From a virus, in IMG/VR virus record IMGVR_UViG_3300035670_001441, positions 1-20,750 of that record: DNA of 20,750 nt. The stretch is one strand, 5' to 3'. This document shows, one piece after another, positions 1 through 6,225 of the stretch (within the stretch, counting starts at the first letter, position 1; each line of letters opens with the position of its first letter). Both the position numbers and the translations under genes were made by a program. A model generated the notes under the pieces. That model had not been told where the DNA came from, did no database searches, and saw only the letters and a program-made list of their open reading frames with translations.

Positions 1-1
1 A

Positions 2-850
2 GCCGCCGGTCTAGACCCCACCACAGGCCGCCCGCTGGCCTCTGCTGGTGCGTCCAGCCGCATGAAGCGCATTGACCAAGAGCCTGCGGCCAACCGCAAA
101 GGCGATGAGTTCTTTTTGTTGCGTCCAGACACGGCTCCCTTAAACGACCGAATACAACTCACCCATCGCGGTCTTATCTCTTTTGCATCACGCACCGGAG
201 GCGTAATTACTTACTCCGCAAATGAAGGGCCGAATAATTCCCCTGCCTTGATTGCAGAGAATACGCCCCGTGGTAATTATGTCGGCATAACCGGGAGGTT
301 TCCGTTTGAAGGTTCCACAAGCCGCTTCAAGGAAGGGGTCAGGGATTTTACATTCCAGTATTATGTAAAGTTCGGCGGACCCTTTGGTTATCTCTATGAC
401 TGGGTTGACATTGTTGTAAGGCTTGGCTCTAGGGGCTTTGTTGACATCATTGCCGGTGTGGAATCACGGGTTGGTGGCGAGCTATATGCTCAAGTCACCA
501 TGGGGGTAAGAGAAGACATTGGCAAGCCCACGACTGAGCTAATTGATTCATCCGAGCCTATAGGCTCTGGCAATGGCCCGCCTCTGACGCCAGGTGAATG
601 GCATCACCTAGCCGTATCAAAGCAAGGTAGCAATCTTTATGCGTTTTTTGACGGACAGCTTGTTGGCTCTGCGGTTGTTTCTTGGACGACTATGGTCTTT
701 CAGTCAACCCCAGCAAGTGAATGGCTAAAAATAGAGTACGGCGTTAATAGTGTTCAATCCATAGCATCAGCGCCTGTGTATCTACACGGCCTGCGTTTTG
801 ACCCCAAGGCCCTCTACACGGACAACTTCACCCCACCGCCAAGCCTCTAA
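2..850 (+). CDS. LamG/concanavalin-like tail fibre or receptor-binding protein, 3' part (5' partial)
   Basis: The reading frame is open to the left edge of the window, so the ATG at 62 is probably internal and the gene begins upstream. The protein has a LamG/ConA-type beta-sandwich pattern: an FTFQYYVKF strand, then GEWHHLAVSKQGSNLYAFFDGQLVGS, a form of the W-HlAv...ly-FvdG-lvG signature of LamG domains. Such domains are common near the C-termini of phage tail fibres and bind carbohydrate or host surface. The base composition is visibly more AT-rich than the following genes, which fits frequent exchange of receptor-binding modules. It shares ATG/TAA bases with the next small gene at 850. That it is a fibre is inferred from the fold and its position before tail-type and lysis genes. 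Confidence 0.6.
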   Translation, partial: AAGLDPTTGRPLASAGASSRMKRIDQEPAANRKGDEFFLLRPDTAPLNDRIQLTHRGLISFASRTGGVITYSANEGPNNSPALIAENTPRGNYVGITGRFPFEGSTSRFKEGVRDFTFQYYVKFGGPFGYLYDWVDIVVRLGSRGFVDIIAGVESRVGGELYAQVTMGVREDIGKPTTELIDSSEPIGSGNGPPLTPGEWHHLAVSKQGSNLYAFFDGQLVGSAVVSWTTMVFQSTPASEWLKIEYGVNSVQSIASAPVYLHGLRFDPKALYTDNFTPPPSL

Positions 851-969
851 TGACCGACCCACGCGCACTGATCCAGCGGGCGCAGGCCCAGACCCAGGCC
901 AACCGCTATGCGTTTGTCCTTCGCGCCGCTAACGCTAAGCTAGTGAATACTATCCGTGCAGCTAAGTGA
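850..969 (+). CDS. Small 39-aa phage protein
   Basis: A 39-codon ORF begins with ATG at 850, overlapping the TAA of the tail fibre gene (TAATG). It ends with TGA at 967-969, overlapping the GTG start of the next gene. The protein is Ala/Gln/Arg-rich and predicted helical (MTDPRALIQRAQAQ at the start, LRAANAKLVNTIRAAK at the end) with no membrane segment. Precise stop/start overlap on both sides is the main support that it is real. Function unknown; similar small basic helical proteins sit between fibre and chaperone genes in other phages, but I recognise no family. Confidence 0.6.
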   Translation: MTDPRALIQRAQAQTQANRYAFVLRAANAKLVNTIRAAK

Positions 970-1550
970 CCGTGCTCCCCTTTGTTCAGTCTCCGGCTGA
1001 GCAAACGACCCGTCGCCTTGGCACCCCCACATCCGGCATCCTCGAGATGCCTGTGATCGGTGGCCTGACCGTGGATGAGTCGGCCATCATCTCTGAACTC
1101 TTGGCCACCCAGCAATCGGCCTTTGTCACTGGTGCTGGCGCTGCAGACGTGATCGCCAAGTCAGAGGAGATCAGCCTGACGGAAGCCTTCCAGATCATTG
1201 AGAAGGCCGTCATGGGCAAACCCTTGGAAGGTGCCGCTGATCAGATCAGGATCCGCCACGCGGACCGCATTGCAGAGGTGGCCAAGGTCTATGCCAAGGC
1301 TGGTCAGGTCAACATGGAGGCGACCGTGACCGCCCTGATCCGCTGCCGCCTGAACCTGCCCGAGTGGTCCGTCGCTGATACCAAGGGGCTGCACAAGGCG
1401 CTCTTTGATGCGATCTGGGAGCTTGCGCAAGAGGAGCAGACTGCCGAAGCAATGCCTTCCTCTCCGCCGTCTGAGGAAGACCTGGGAAAGCAGCCAGCGG
1501 CCACTGGTCCCAGCAGGAAGCCGACTGGGAAGCGATCTTCTGGGAACTAG
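966..1550 (+). CDS. Probable tail assembly chaperone, short form (gpG-like)
   Basis: A GTG start at 966 overlaps the preceding TGA and gives a soluble protein of 194 aa. Residues about 33-160 are Ala/Glu-rich and helical; the C-terminal 40 residues are a Pro/Ser/Glu-rich disordered tail. Codons 174-175 (GGA AAG) lie in the heptamer G GGA AAG at 1484-1490, identical to the slippery site used by lambda G/GT. The -1 frame is open from 1475 to 2137. In long-tailed phages a short chaperone and its -1 extension bind the tape measure protein during tail assembly. The assignment rests on this frameshift layout, not on residue similarity, and no tape measure gene is visible nearby, so the exact role is inferred. 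Confidence 0.6.
   Translation: MTVLPFVQSPAEQTTRRLGTPTSGILEMPVIGGLTVDESAIISELLATQQSAFVTGAGAADVIAKSEEISLTEAFQIIEKAVMGKPLEGAADQIRIRHADRIAEVAKVYAKAGQVNMEATVTALIRCRLNLPEWSVADTKGLHKALFDAIWELAQEEQTAEAMPSSPPSEEDLGKQPAATGPSRKPTGKRSSGN
1484..1490 (+). other. Candidate -1 programmed ribosomal frameshift site (G GGA AAG)
   Basis: The heptamer GGGAAAG matches X XXY YYZ in the zero frame of the 966 gene (CTG GGA AAG). It is the same heptamer as in lambda gene G. After slippage, decoding continues at GCA 1490 in the frame that runs to 2137. The -1 frame is closed at 1472-1474 (TGA) and the zero frame at 1548-1550 (TAG), so the site sits inside the only permitted window. A small hairpin is possible just downstream (CCAG 1494-1497 with CTGG 1504-1507). 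Confidence 0.75.
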
Positions 1551-2137
1551 CCCACGGGTATCCCGGCCAGTTCCAGCGGTTGACCTTTGGCCGTGAACGC
1601 AGGACCGTTGTCCTTAGGGCTTGGCGGGCACTGCACAAGATCCGCCGTGACCAGGCGGCCTTGACCGAGCTGCCGATGGCGCAGTTGACCAGCCTGATGG
1701 CCAACATCAACCGCGACCCCAAGAAGGCCAAGCCCTTCTCTCTCTACGACTTCACCCTGTTCAATGAGAAGCCAGACGATGGCAAGGGCCAACTGAGCGC
1801 TGAGGTGGCGGCTGTGGCCTTGGCCCTGCGGCATGAGGACCGTGCGCCACGCAGCGTGCTGGCCGTCTGGGATGCGATCCTCGCTGCCGCCACTGAGCAG
1901 GGCAGTGTGCCGCCCATCCGTGCGCTGGCCAGCAAGGATGACCATGTGTGGGTGCTGGCGCCGAAGTTCGAGGGCCAGCATGTGCGCGGCGGGCTGGTCT
2001 GCGTGACCGGCCAGGCCCATGGCGTGCTGGAGGTCTATGACATCGACCGCCCGCTGGCCTGCTATCAGGTCAAGGTGCCCAAGCGCCCTTTGGCCGGCTG
2101 GATCGAGGCCGACCTGCTGCTGGCGGGGGAAACCTAG
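1490..2137 (+). CDS. -1 frameshift extension of the tail chaperone (gpT-like part of a GT fusion)
   Basis: This is the 215-residue segment reached by -1 slippage at 1484-1490, giving a fusion of about 390 aa with the 966 gene. The segment before the first ordinary start is clearly protein-like (DWEAIFWELAHGYPGQFQ), so coding sense begins well upstream of the TTG at 1580, the only plausible independent start. That TTG has no Shine-Dalgarno sequence. The rest is a soluble alpha/beta protein with a possible beta-rich C-terminal domain (HVWVLAPKFEGQHVRGG; PLACYQVKVPKRPLAGW). I recognise no family. In lambda, the T part of gpGT recruits the major tail protein; a similar role here is inference from the arrangement. 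Confidence 0.6.
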   Translation, partial: AASGHWSQQEADWEAIFWELAHGYPGQFQRLTFGRERRTVVLRAWRALHKIRRDQAALTELPMAQLTSLMANINRDPKKAKPFSLYDFTLFNEKPDDGKGQLSAEVAAVALALRHEDRAPRSVLAVWDAILAAATEQGSVPPIRALASKDDHVWVLAPKFEGQHVRGGLVCVTGQAHGVLEVYDIDRPLACYQVKVPKRPLAGWIEADLLLAGET

Positions 2138-2142
2138 AGATC

Positions 2143-2148
2143 AGGAGG
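2143..2148 (+). promoter_or_regulatory. Strong ribosome binding site (AGGAGG)
   Basis: AGGAGG lies ten bases before ATG 2159. Most other genes here lack one and start by stop/start overlap, so this marks an independently initiated gene after the frameshift cistron. Confidence 0.6.
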
Positions 2149-2158
2149 CAGGCCACAG

Positions 2159-2542
2159 ATGACGGTGCTCGAGCTGCGCAATGCACTGGCCGCCTTGTTG
2201 ACCAGCAGCATTGGCACCTACACGCTGGGCAATGGTTCGACCACACCGGCCATCTCGGTCAGGGCGGTGGGTGAGCGGCTGCCGATTGGGACCACCGTCA
2301 CCGGCATGGAGGTGGTCATCGTGCGTGACCCTGAGCTGAACCCAGTGACGGCCTACAAGGAACCGGGAGCATTCAGGGAGTGGACCGTTTACTTAGTTGA
2401 CTGGTCTGATGCAACGAGCCTCGAGGCCCCTGCAGCAGCCATCGTCGCGGCCTATCCCGGCACCCTGGTGCAGACCGCCAGCGTGCCCAAAGGCGTGGGG
2501 CCACAGAACCAAATGGAGCTGACGATCAGGTTCCAGCAGTAG
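2159..2542 (+). CDS. Tail completion/terminator-like structural protein (tentative)
   Basis: An ATG start is preceded by AGGAGG at 2143-2148, ten bases upstream, one of the few strong ribosome binding sites in the window. The 127-aa soluble protein has an N-terminal helix (LELRNALAALLTSSIGTY), then alternating beta strands including GMEVVIVRDPELNP and REWTVYLVDWSD, a helix (SLEAPAAAIVAAYPG) and a last strand QMELTIRFQQ. That helix-beta order and size resemble small tail terminator or neck proteins, and the gene lies after the chaperone pair. I do not recognise a named family, so the role is inferred from size, fold impression and position. Confidence 0.45.
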   Translation: MTVLELRNALAALLTSSIGTYTLGNGSTTPAISVRAVGERLPIGTTVTGMEVVIVRDPELNPVTAYKEPGAFREWTVYLVDWSDATSLEAPAAAIVAAYPGTLVQTASVPKGVGPQNQMELTIRFQQ

Positions 2543-2575
2543 GGGAAACCTAAAGCGTCGAGCTTCTGGGTCACC

Positions 2576-2857
2576 GTGCCTTCTGAGGAGATCAGTTATC
2601 CCCAGGTGGAGCGGCGGAAGTTCAGCCGCGTGCAGGTCATGGAGGCCACAGCTGGTGCTGTGCTGGCCTCTGCTGTGATCGGCACCGCTGCTGGTGTCGG
2701 GTGGTTGATTGTCCAACTGCCCAACAGGCTGCAGCAGCTGGAGACCAACATCACCCGGATTCTGGAAAACCAGGATCTGTTCAATGCCAAGTTCCTGGAG
2801 TTGGAGAAAAAGGTGGAGGACATCGACCGCCGGTTGATCCGGCAGGAGCTGCGCTGA
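2576..2857 (+). CDS. Small membrane protein with coiled coil (lysis region)
   Basis: A GTG start gives 93 aa. Residues 1-24 are charged and cytoplasmic-looking, residues about 25-48 form one hydrophobic segment (AGAVLASAVIGTAAGVGWLIV), and residues about 50-93 are a heptad-like coiled coil ending in many charges. The stop overlaps the next ATG as TGATG at 2855-2859. One membrane span plus a coiled coil immediately upstream of a lysozyme fits a holin regulator, spanin-like or hemolysin XhlA-like protein. XhlA-like proteins have the coiled coil before the span, the reverse of this one, so the exact role is not decided. Confidence 0.6.
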   Translation: MPSEEISYPQVERRKFSRVQVMEATAGAVLASAVIGTAAGVGWLIVQLPNRLQQLETNITRILENQDLFNAKFLELEKKVEDIDRRLIRQELR

Positions 2858-3105
2858 TGTTTCGCCTGATCAAGGGCCAGGTTGATGCCACCTTGTTCTT
2901 GCCCGTGCTGATCGGCCTGCTGTATGCGGGCACAGGAGGGTGGACGGAATCGAGGTGGACTGGAGCGCTGGCCATCATGGGCCTCGGCGGTGCCGCCAGG
3001 GCCGGCTGGGAGCGCGGATTCCAGACCTACAACCCCAACCTCCACCGCCCCGAACAGCCCCGCGACGACCATGGCCGCTTCGTGAAGCGCGATGAACAGC
3101 CCTGA
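2857..3105 (+). CDS. Small membrane protein, holin candidate
   Basis: The start is taken at ATG 2857, overlapping the previous TGA; longer readings of this frame run through the preceding gene and look non-coding there. The 82-aa protein has two hydrophobic stretches, residues about 9-23 (DATLFLPVLIGLLYAG) and 28-44 (TGALAIMGLGGAARAG), then a hydrophilic charged tail ending GRFVKRDEQP. Two spans and a charged C-terminus fit a class II-type holin. The assignment is contextual: it lies three genes upstream of a lysozyme, among other small membrane proteins. Confidence 0.55.
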   Translation: MFRLIKGQVDATLFLPVLIGLLYAGTGGWTESRWTGALAIMGLGGAARAGWERGFQTYNPNLHRPEQPRDDHGRFVKRDEQP

Positions 3106-3343
3106 TCGCCGCACAGAGCCGCACTATGGCCGCCGCGCTGGCGACCATCACATCAGTCCTGCCGCCCTCGCGGTGGCTCTGCTGCTTGGGATTCAGACCG
3201 TCTCGGTGTTCACCCTGCTGGGCATGTTCCAAGGCCTATCGACGGAGAACGCCCGCATCGTCAAAGAGCACAGCCACCTGAAAGACGGCATGTATCAGGT
3301 GGCCAACCGCTGCTACGAGATCACCAAGGCCATGAACAAATGA
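3092..3343 (+). CDS. Small single-span membrane protein (lysis region)
   Basis: ATG 3092 overlaps the end of the preceding gene by 14 bases; the stop overlaps the next start as ATGA at 3340-3343. The protein is 83 aa: a polar, Arg-rich N-terminus, a hydrophobic segment about residues 24-46 (ALAVALLLGIQTVSVFTLLG), and a polar C-terminal region of about 35 residues with one Cys. The topology resembles small accessory lysis proteins such as antiholins or spanin components, but no defining motif (for example a lipobox) is seen. Function unknown beyond a probable lysis-cassette role. Confidence 0.5.
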   Translation: MNSPDRRTEPHYGRRAGDHHISPAALAVALLLGIQTVSVFTLLGMFQGLSTENARIVKEHSHLKDGMYQVANRCYEITKAMNK

Positions 3344-3543
3344 CCGGTCTGCACTGGAGCGTCGATGACATCCGCATCGTGGGCGACATCATCGCCGGCA
3401 GCCTCTTGGCTGGTGCCCTGCGGCTGATTGTGCTCAAGGCCTTTCTTGAGCCGGTCGCGGCCTACATCGGCCAGCAGGCCTACCGCAGGGCAGACAAGGC
3501 CTTAGGCGACCGCCTGCCTGATCTCCCGATTGCTGAGCCATGA
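3340..3543 (+). CDS. Small membrane-associated protein (lysis region)
   Basis: The 67-aa product starts at an ATGA overlap with the previous gene and ends in an ATGA overlap with the lysozyme gene at 3540. A hydrophobic segment spans residues about 14-35 (GDIIAGSLLAGALRLIVLKAF), followed by an amphipathic Arg/Asp-rich tail. Tight coupling to the lysozyme is the main functional hint. Holin or antiholin are possible; there is no family signature. Confidence 0.5.
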   Translation: MTGLHWSVDDIRIVGDIIAGSLLAGALRLIVLKAFLEPVAAYIGQQAYRRADKALGDRLPDLPIAEP

Positions 3544-4172
3544 CCAAGACTCCTGTTCAGTTCCTTGATCTGTTCCGGTACTACAAGGGGCTGCCGCATC
3601 AGATCGCGGCCCTGACGCAGCTCGGTGAACTGATCCCGGCCAGCCTGCTCCATCGAGAGAACGAGTGGTTCCATACGTGGAGCCAGGCCGGCAAGCAGCC
3701 TGATCCCGACTGGCTGCAGCCTGCCCTCGACATCATCCGCGAGTTTGAAGGCCTGCGGCTGGAGGCGTACCGCTGCCCTGCTGGCGTCTGGACGATCGGC
3801 TACGGCACCACCCGCTACCCCGGCAGCGATGGCGGCCCTGTCCGCAAGGGTGATGTCATCACCGTTCAGCAGGCTGAGTTCTATCTGATCGACGCCCTGC
3901 AGAACCTCTATGTGCCCAACATCTTCCACCTGATCCCTGCGAGCCGTCACTGGGCCGGTCACCGCATCGCAGCCTTGGCCAGCTGGGCGTACAACGTCGG
4001 TCTCGGTGCGGTGGAGACCAGCACCCTGCGGCGGCGGATGAATGACGACGAGCCGGCCCACATCGTCGCCCAACAGGAACTGCCCCGATGGAACAAGGCC
4101 AATGGCCAAGTGCTGGAGGGCCTCACCCGCCGCCGTGCCGCTGAGGTCAAGCTGTTTCTTGGAGAGCAATGA
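3540..4172 (+). CDS. Phage lysozyme (GH24 muramidase), endolysin
   Basis: The 210-aa protein has a GH24 (T4 lysozyme type) domain from about residue 60. Aligning with T4 lysozyme, the catalytic Glu is E70 (EFEGLRLEAY), the position of T4 D20 is C79 (YRCPAGVW) and T26 is T85 (WTIGYGT); the 9 and 15 residue spacings match exactly. Cys at the second position is familiar among phage GH24 enzymes. The enzyme cleaves the MurNAc-GlcNAc bond of peptidoglycan at lysis. About 60 N-terminal residues before the domain are unassigned and there is no classical signal peptide, so release probably depends on a holin. The start is set by ATGA overlap at 3540; the end overlaps the transpeptidase-like gene. Confidence 0.9.
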   Translation: MTKTPVQFLDLFRYYKGLPHQIAALTQLGELIPASLLHRENEWFHTWSQAGKQPDPDWLQPALDIIREFEGLRLEAYRCPAGVWTIGYGTTRYPGSDGGPVRKGDVITVQQAEFYLIDALQNLYVPNIFHLIPASRHWAGHRIAALASWAYNVGLGAVETSTLRRRMNDDEPAHIVAQQELPRWNKANGQVLEGLTRRRAAEVKLFLGEQ

Positions 4173-4681
4173 TCGGACCCACCAAACGCCCACACGACTT
4201 TGGTTTCAAGGTCGGTGACCATCACATCGTCGTCAACGATGCTTCTGAGACTGCTAAGGCGTTTACGTTCTTCGGTCAGCAGATCTGGGAACTGCCGTGC
4301 CTGGCACGTGGCCAAGGCAGTGATTATGAGTTCCGACTTGTCCGCACCGACACACCACCGGGCCTATATCAGGTGGGTCAGATTTACCGTGATTACGAGA
4401 CTGCGGGCAAGCATCCGGCCTACGACCGGACGTTGATGAGCTACGGCTGGTACTCGTTCGACATGATCGACCTCGAGCACCAGGAAAGCCGCTACGGCAG
4501 GGCCGGCATCATGCTGCATGGTGGTGGCTCAGCGTGCGGGTGGCCTGGGGCCTGGGCACCGATGCAGAAGCTCTACGCGACTCATGGTTGCCTGCGGATG
4601 CATAATGTGCATCTGCGCGATGAGGTGCTGCCGCTGACCCGCTCCGGCACGCTGTTCATCTCGGTTTGGCAGGAGGGATGA
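4169..4681 (+). CDS. YkuD-type L,D-transpeptidase-like protein
   Basis: The 170-aa protein carries the YkuD signature: IMLHGGG with H117, then ATHGCLRMHN, the [S/T]HGC-[R] motif, with likely nucleophile C141 and H139. The family uses a Cys thioester to crosslink or edit peptidoglycan stem peptides. There is no signal peptide or anchor. The gene overlaps the lysozyme by ATGA at 4169 and the next small membrane gene by ATGA at 4678, so it belongs to the lysis block. It may act in lysis, wall modification or particle entry; which one cannot be read from sequence. Parts of the gene (around 4200-4400) are less GC-rich than its neighbours. Confidence 0.82.
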   Translation: MIGPTKRPHDFGFKVGDHHIVVNDASETAKAFTFFGQQIWELPCLARGQGSDYEFRLVRTDTPPGLYQVGQIYRDYETAGKHPAYDRTLMSYGWYSFDMIDLEHQESRYGRAGIMLHGGGSACGWPGAWAPMQKLYATHGCLRMHNVHLRDEVLPLTRSGTLFISVWQEG

Positions 4682-4887
4682 ACACGGCGGCCCTGCTCAG
4701 GCTTTTGGCCTGGGTTTTCGCCGTGCAGTTCGCCATCTATGGCGCCGGCGCTGCAGCCTGCATCTATGTCGGCCTGGTCTACCGCAAGGCAGCCTGCCAG
4801 AACTTTGATGCCAACCTGCAGCGCACCTTTGAGACTGCGACGGCCACCGTGCTGGCCCTGCTTGGCGGCAAAGCTATGGAGCGCTAG
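4678..4887 (+). CDS. Small membrane protein following the transpeptidase
   Basis: The 69-aa product is read from ATG 4678, overlapping the previous TGA. An in-frame TTG at 4666 also exists, but the ATGA overlap follows the rule seen elsewhere in the block. An AGGAGG at 4671-4676 lies too close to this ATG for usual pairing. Residues about 5-36 are strongly hydrophobic (LLRLLAWVFAVQFAIYGAG), with Cys residues at the boundary; a weaker hydrophobic patch lies near the C-terminus. It could be a spanin-like or accessory lysis protein; no lipobox. The stop shares CTAG with the convergent minus-strand ORF. Confidence 0.55.
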   Translation: MNTAALLRLLAWVFAVQFAIYGAGAAACIYVGLVYRKAACQNFDANLQRTFETATATVLALLGGKAMER

Positions 4888-5060
4888 GGGGTCTTGATCC
4901 CCTTGGACCGGCAGACCTGCCGCAGCACCTCCGTGGCCCGCGCTCCAGTCCAGCAGTTGATCGCTATCCCTGCCGCGACTACCTGCCAGACCACTGCACC
5001 GTGCTCATTGACCGCAACCGTGATATACGGCACAGCATCAGCGGCCATGGCGGGCAACAT
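4884..5060 (-). CDS. Small hypothetical protein, convergent with the lysis block
   Basis: A minus-strand ORF of 58 aa from ATG 5060 (or 76 aa from TTG 5114). It ends in a CTA (TAG on the minus strand) sharing CTAG at 4884-4887 with the stop of the plus-strand gene. Its residue pattern is protein-like (PYITVAVNEHGAVVWQVV, then AGIAINCWTGARATEVL), whereas the opposing plus-strand reading is Thr/Ala/Ser-rich and looks like a shadow. No family is recognised. It would be the last gene of the leftward early operon, 182 to 236 bases after the sigma gene. Confidence 0.45.
   Translation of the reverse strand: MLPAMAADAVPYITVAVNEHGAVVWQVVAAGIAINCWTGARATEVLRQVCRSKGIKTP
4888..4902. repeat. Short GGGG/CCCC hairpin between convergent ORFs
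   Basis: GGGG-TCTTGAT-CCCC can fold with a seven-base loop just after the stop of the 4678 gene, inside the end of the minus-strand ORF. There is no T-tract, so it is at most a weak bidirectional terminator. Confidence 0.3.
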
Positions 5061-5086
5061 AGCGGTGGACCCATCGCTAACTTGCC

Positions 5087-5353
5087 GTGGCCTGGGGCGA
5101 TTGGTTGGTGCCAAAGCTGAGCGTTTCAGCAGAAGCGCAGATGCACCACACCGTCCATGTGCTGCAGCGGGAAGGGCCAGAGAACGTTGACCAGCTGGTC
5201 AGGATCGCCTGCTCACTGGCCCAGCAGAACGCTTTGCAGTCGGCCATCATCCGTCAGGCCATTGGCCACATCAGCCTGCTGGAGATGACGATTGAGCTAG
5301 ACCGCAAGCAGCCCCCAGGGGTCTGGCGCCGGCTTCTCAACCTGTTTCGTTAG
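5087..5353 (+). CDS. Small hypothetical helical protein
   Basis: A GTG start yields 88 aa with good protein character (VDQLVRIACSLAQQN, then IRQAIGHISLLEMTIELDRK) and a basic C-terminus ending LLNLFR. It is predicted soluble and helical. The last 57 bases overlap the end of the sigma factor gene on the opposite strand, and its start lies close to or inside the minus-strand ORF ending at 4884. Function unknown. A separate plus-strand promoter is not obvious in the short upstream gap. Confidence 0.5.
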   Translation: MAWGDWLVPKLSVSAEAQMHHTVHVLQREGPENVDQLVRIACSLAQQNALQSAIIRQAIGHISLLEMTIELDRKQPPGVWRRLLNLFR

Positions 5354-6223
5354 CAGCATGTGCCGCTGGATTTGGCGGTACGCCCGATCTGCCTGCAGCC
5401 TGATCGCCTCACGGCTGACATTGAGCTTTCGGCCAATTTGCGCCCACGTCTGTGGTTCTGTGCCGTCGATGCCGTAGCGCATCTTGATGATCATCTGCTG
5501 CTTGGGCGTGAGCATGTTCAGGGCCTGTTTGATCAGCTCGACGTCGATGGAATCCGAAACCTGCTCGAGGTGGTCTGTTGCGGTAGCGCCATCGCCTAGG
5601 AGGGTGCCCAGCTCTGAGCCGTCCTCTGTGACGTTGGCCTCCAGGCTGGCGCAGGGTCCACCGATCAGCAGTGCCCGCTCGTATTCATCGACCGTCAGCT
5701 TCATGGCCTTGGCCATCTCGGCTTTGGTCGGTGGGCGGCCCAGTTCAGCGGTCAGCTGGGTCATGATGCGGTTGTGGGCCATGAACCGCTCGGCCACCTG
5801 ATGGGGCAGGCGAATGGTCCGTCCGTTCTGCTCGATGCCACGGGTGATCATCTGGCAGATCCACCAGTAGGCATAGGTTGAGAACTTGTAGCCCCGCTCA
5901 GGGTCCCATTTCTCGACGGCACGGATCAGGCCGAGGATGCCGTCTTGCATCATGTCCTCTGGCGCTGCATTGAAGCCGCCGAGGCCCCGTTGCCGCTTGC
6001 GGCAGATCGAGGCGACCAGCTTGATGTTGGCTGAGATGACGCGATTGCGAGCGGCCATCCCACGCTTGATGATCCGCTGTTCCTGCTTGGTGTAGGGAGC
6101 GGGTTTGGCCTCCTGCAGGCGGATCATGGCCTGCACCCTGCGGCCCAGGTGGATCTCCTCATCAGCGGTCAGGAGTGGAATCCTGCTGGCCTCATTGAGG
6201 AAGACATCAAGGCTGTCTTTCAT
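5297..6223 (-). CDS. RpoD-type (group 2-like) sigma-70 factor encoded by the phage
   Basis: The 308-aa protein shows sigma-70 regions in order: 1.2 at residues about 5-35 (FLNEASRIPLLTADEEIHLG), region 2 about 60-140 with core-binding helices and the -10 recognition segment YKFSTYAYWWICQMITRGI at 112-130, region 3 about 140-215, and region 4 about 235-290 with a helix-turn-helix (AQIGRKLNVSREAIRLQ). It resembles cyanobacterial group 2 factors. Unlike the host consensus, the recognition helix has AIRLQADRA in place of RVRQIEARA, and region 2.1 has an altered loop (RGLGGFNAAPEDMMQDG). It probably redirects host RNA polymerase to phage promoters. It starts 2 bases after the dcd stop, as part of the early operon. 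Confidence 0.9.
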   Translation of the reverse strand: MKDSLDVFLNEASRIPLLTADEEIHLGRRVQAMIRLQEAKPAPYTKQEQRIIKRGMAARNRVISANIKLVASICRKRQRGLGGFNAAPEDMMQDGILGLIRAVEKWDPERGYKFSTYAYWWICQMITRGIEQNGRTIRLPHQVAERFMAHNRIMTQLTAELGRPPTKAEMAKAMKLTVDEYERALLIGGPCASLEANVTEDGSELGTLLGDGATATDHLEQVSDSIDVELIKQALNMLTPKQQMIIKMRYGIDGTEPQTWAQIGRKLNVSREAIRLQADRAYRQIQRHMLLTKQVEKPAPDPWGLLAV

Positions 6224-6225
6224 GG

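Noticed and set aside
2213-2222. TTGGCACCTA, a partial match to the operator
   Set aside because: Only eight bases of the element match, inside a coding sequence, and there is no promoter.
4894-5190. Plus-strand 98-aa ORF after the lysis block
   Set aside because: Thr/Ala-rich with no fold-like pattern; the opposite-strand ORF and the plus ORF at 5087 look more like proteins.
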